From the NCBI GenBank assembly GCA_016212295.1, contig JACRGO010000222.1:1-8400 (forward strand): a DNA stretch of 8,400 nucleotides. The letters are read 5' to 3'. The position numbers and the translations under genes were made by a program. Source of the DNA: Nitrospinota bacterium. GTDB lineage: Bacteria > Nitrospinota > Nitrospinia > JACRGO01. Within the stretch, counting starts at the first letter, position 1; each line of letters opens with the position of its first letter. Of this stretch, positions 7,301-8,400 are shown one piece after another. Under the pieces are notes generated by a model. It saw only the letters and a list, made by a program, of their open reading frames with translations. It searched no databases and was not told the DNA's origin.

Positions 7301-8150
7301 CAGCCCATTTCCGGTATTTTTCCTCGCCTGTCTCCTGCTTTTTCATTTCCAGGAGCAGCATTGCTTCCTTATGAATTTCCTCGATAAATCCTGTGAAATT
7401 TTTTTCTTCCCATTGCTTTTCCATGATTTCCGCGGCTTTTCCCATGCCGAGGCTTGTCAGATAATCCAGCGTTTCCCGGACAACGGGAGGGAAGCTTTTG
7501 CCGGGGCCGCCTTCTTCACCATTGTCCTCAAACCGTTCCTTGGAATACCAGGAACCGCAATGCGCCAAAAGCTTGGTTAACAGAAGAAGCGTGGCTTCAT
7601 GTTTTTGGGAATGGTTGAAGCAAAAATCCAGCAGGCTGTTTAATCCGTTTCCGGCAATCAGGTTGGCGAAAAAAATGTTTTCCGCGGCAAAGGCGTCCCA
7701 GTTTTTCATTTGCCCTAAAAGACCAAGGGAATCCAATACAATTTTTTGGGAATCCCCGGAGCGCAGCCTTGCCAAGGGAATGAGCGCGGCGGAATATGCA
7801 TCCAGGTTTTTTAATGGCGATGGATATTTTTCCTTGAGGGCGCCGCATAAGGCGGTTTCTCCTGCCTTGGAAAGGAGGTTCGCGATTTCCGAGGCATTGA
7901 CCCAGGAGCTCTTCCTGAAAGACTCCAGGAATTGCCCGGTGCAGGCGCCGTTGGATTTGGATTTGCCGAAGTAATTAATCGCCCTTAGTGACGTCATCTC
8001 GTCCGGATCATTAATCAAACGCAGCGCTATTTCGGCGGTTTTTCCAGGGTAGAGGGCGGGCAACCTTTCAAGGACCCATTCCCTCACCAAGGGATCTTTA
8101 TGGTTGGAAAGCCCGGAAAGTTTTTCAAGACTCCAGATATAAGAAGACAA
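4353..8150 (-). CDS. Giant HEAT-like/TPR protein with zinc-ribbon and SEC-C motifs
   Basis: A 1265-residue protein with no signal peptide or membrane segment, so probably cytoplasmic. Residues 1 to about 530 are helical HEAT-like repeats (for example D-P-L-V-R-E-W-V-L-E-R-L near 19-30). C570-x2-C573 and C601-x2-C604 form a zinc-ribbon-like pair. Residues about 674-741 are two TPR-like units (A-Y-A-N-V-L-R...A-L-K-I-D-P). Residues 794-806 are a complete SEC-C zinc motif, C-P-C-G-S-G-K-K-Y-K-K-C-C. The rest includes F-N-E-W-Y-V-N-D-Y (880-888) and ends with W-L-D-D-K-I-P-A-L-G-G-R-T-P-R-E-A (1205-1221). HEAT and TPR units are protein-binding scaffolds and SEC-C binds zinc (known from the SecA C-terminus). 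The function is unknown; a scaffold or adaptor role is inference. The frame is uninterrupted. The start is TTG, chosen for its strong ribosome-binding site. Confidence 0.85.
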   Translation of the reverse strand: MSSYIWSLEKLSGLSNHKDPLVREWVLERLPALYPGKTAEIALRLINDPDEMTSLRAINYFGKSKSNGACTGQFLESFRKSSWVNASEIANLLSKAGETALCGALKEKYPSPLKNLDAYSAALIPLARLRSGDSQKIVLDSLGLLGQMKNWDAFAAENIFFANLIAGNGLNSLLDFCFNHSQKHEATLLLLTKLLAHCGSWYSKERFEDNGEEGGPGKSFPPVVRETLDYLTSLGMGKAAEIMEKQWEEKNFTGFIEEIHKEAMLLLEMKKQETGEEKYRKWAEGDEVPLHNADAITAIHGIVKTAPEEFHELLAKAALVIFSYLLEYKSFIGISLDGANPYYLLKIFMEDRNDHAQDEVIASALYSSTGQEEITNLLLDNLLANPYSLANRRTVRFLGEKINSEILSRMLCFDPDIPEVWEEIIRAASRLGPPAVEMIKPAFGDLNNPMVDYAICVLESAPVEESVDILLQNWDALWKEKKGLLLEAVRGIGSPRFLDPLQNELREGERHELEIYCLLCQINGVDDFRFRRAWKDLEKAKQAVSRRAKALERADIDKLLEEPVEVETRCLACGKSYNYLVRKILVDMDSNHQFIQDGIVCKNCGVFDNYEITANGRAAVHRMSLLSRLKESQSGSPAKSPISFTRQAMIDGKKMSMSEILPWCESKLKAEPRNIANMIAYANVLRNQKRTEDAVSVFEEALKIDPLAIEAHAAIATIQARKGDLKSSYDRFSMASEILHSGNYYKVGPLDIDKFKETLLDNLVDVGKALGVKPALSQGKAASSHAKTGRNDPCPCGSGKKYKKCCMEHKSEPELEGPSPSSTHDLVAVQAKALVTKVTSFARNDRFHDDFFNAVALYWRLQREETMALPETAKKDKGEFNEWYVNDYVLSSGKTVMEEFSHAVPVTPVEEEIIKSHIASYSSLFEVQQIMENDSFIVKDILTGEEFGIKDAMAKKNIAAWDILMMRVLSLSGEHRIAGNILSIPRKLKDGLISFLNLEFGKFKEENIKAEWPQFLKRKSYIIRHYLQDLSREKPVNLTDGSGKMIIAKAMFDLKFFDKAMDLLEEEYDFAPDMPKNPNEKCWAWLKRGKSRELGEAVDSNDSVAFQTKVIHESGKLEWVVLGNVAMAGDRLTLECFSKGRLDAGKGRLMQVLKDCVRHKADSFEDVTQSLERARQGKRDKKPETLSEEKKLYMRSYLENYYRQWLDDKIPALGGRTPREAVQDEKGRQNVLEMLRDLENDQEKKRQKGEPCFNVDFMKKELGFI

Positions 8151-8156
8151 TTAGCG

Positions 8157-8162
8157 CTCCTT
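8157..8162 (-). promoter_or_regulatory. Strong Shine-Dalgarno that selects a TTG start
   Basis: On the minus strand AAGGAG lies six bases before the TTG at 8150-8148. This is the best ribosome-binding site in the window and supports TTG as the true start of the large gene. An upstream in-frame ATG (8165-8163) opens only a four-codon frame, M-K-E-R-stop, that runs through the AAGGAG, so it cannot be the start of the large gene. Confidence 0.75.
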
Positions 8163-8182
8163 CATGAAAGATTTTAAATTTT

Positions 8183-8361
8183 TTACCACAGATTACATGG
8201 CGCGGCTTAGCCGTGAACAAAAGGAAAACAAAATCCCAAATGACAAATAGCAAATTACAAATAAATTACAAATTACAATTACTGAATGTCCAAAACAACT
8301 ACATGTCCTTGTTTGTCATTTGTAATTTTGGTTATTGAGATTTATTTGTTATTTGACAATT
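8183..8361. repeat. Large intergenic repeat, copy 2 (inverted relative to copy 1)
   Basis: Reverse complement of the repeat after pgi. The core 8223-8361 matches 3459-3590 with one substitution and a 7-base insertion (an extra gtaattt-type unit). The flank continues through a small hairpin CGGC-tta-GCCG at 8203-8213 to the shared gattacat at 8191-8198, and more weakly to about 8183. In gene orientation it ends about 32 bases upstream of the TTG start of the large gene, the same relative position that copy 1 holds before the WbqC gene. It lacks a match to the far outer arm of copy 1 (3390-3458) and instead abuts the ttagatacttac segment. No ORF; any promoter inside it is not obvious from sequence. 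Confidence 0.8.
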
Positions 8362-8400
8362 TAGATACTTACGCGGAATATCTGAGAATTCGTCTCTCAC
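8362..8400. repeat. Partial inverted match to the left-edge element, cut by the window end
   Basis: Bases 8361-8400 align without gaps to the reverse complement of 101-140. The first 12 bases (ttagatacttac) and the block tctgagaatt are identical, and overall about 31 of 40 positions agree. This suggests a second, diverged copy of the palindromic element at 1-140 beginning here and continuing past the window. Only one arm is visible, so the hairpin cannot be confirmed. Confidence 0.5.

Noticed and set aside
8163-8200. Promoter for the large minus-strand gene (TAAAAT-like -10)
   Set aside because: A TAAAAT sequence is present on the minus strand, but no acceptable -35 lies at 16-18 bases, and the region is AT-rich enough for chance matches.

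Overview
The window is bacterial chromosomal DNA from an organism I cannot place to genus. GC is moderate and the genes are closely packed. The short form of glucose-6-phosphate isomerase, a Tat-exported iron-sulfur aldo/keto reductase, and AT-rich palindromic repeats between genes fit a free-living, probably anaerobic or micro-aerobic Gram-negative-type bacterium from a poorly cultured phylum. That placement is an impression and no marker gene supports it.

Layout, left to right. A palindromic hairpin element (about 1-127) is followed by an intact ribbon-helix-helix antitoxin gene (192-428) and then the broken 5' half of a RelE-type toxin gene (518-655). A Tat-signal aldo/keto reductase with eight C-terminal cysteines in two clusters (674-1873) and glucose-6-phosphate isomerase pgi (1948-3357) lie on the same strand, separated by a short AT-rich repeat. 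A larger palindromic repeat (about 3390-3632) then leads into a WbqC-family gene (3643-4323). Convergent with that gene, on the minus strand, is a very large gene (4353-8150) for a 1265-residue protein. It carries helical HEAT-like repeats, a four-cysteine zinc-ribbon-like insert, a TPR pair, an internal SEC-C zinc motif and a C-terminal region ending in a P-A-L-G-G-R-T-P-R-E-A motif. An inverted, nearly identical copy of the 3390-3632 repeat lies just upstream of that gene (8183-8361). The window ends in a partial, inverted match to the element at its left edge.

How it fits together: pgi is core glycolysis/gluconeogenesis. The reductase, the WbqC-like protein and the HEAT/SEC-C protein are accessory, and I see no single pathway joining them. 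The most noteworthy structure is the arrangement of repeats. Two near-identical copies of one element sit in inverted orientation around the WbqC and HEAT/SEC-C pair, each directly upstream of the gene and facing it the same way. This may be a shared leader, a mobile pair of ends, or simply two insertions. No tRNA, rRNA, CRISPR array or intact transposase was seen.
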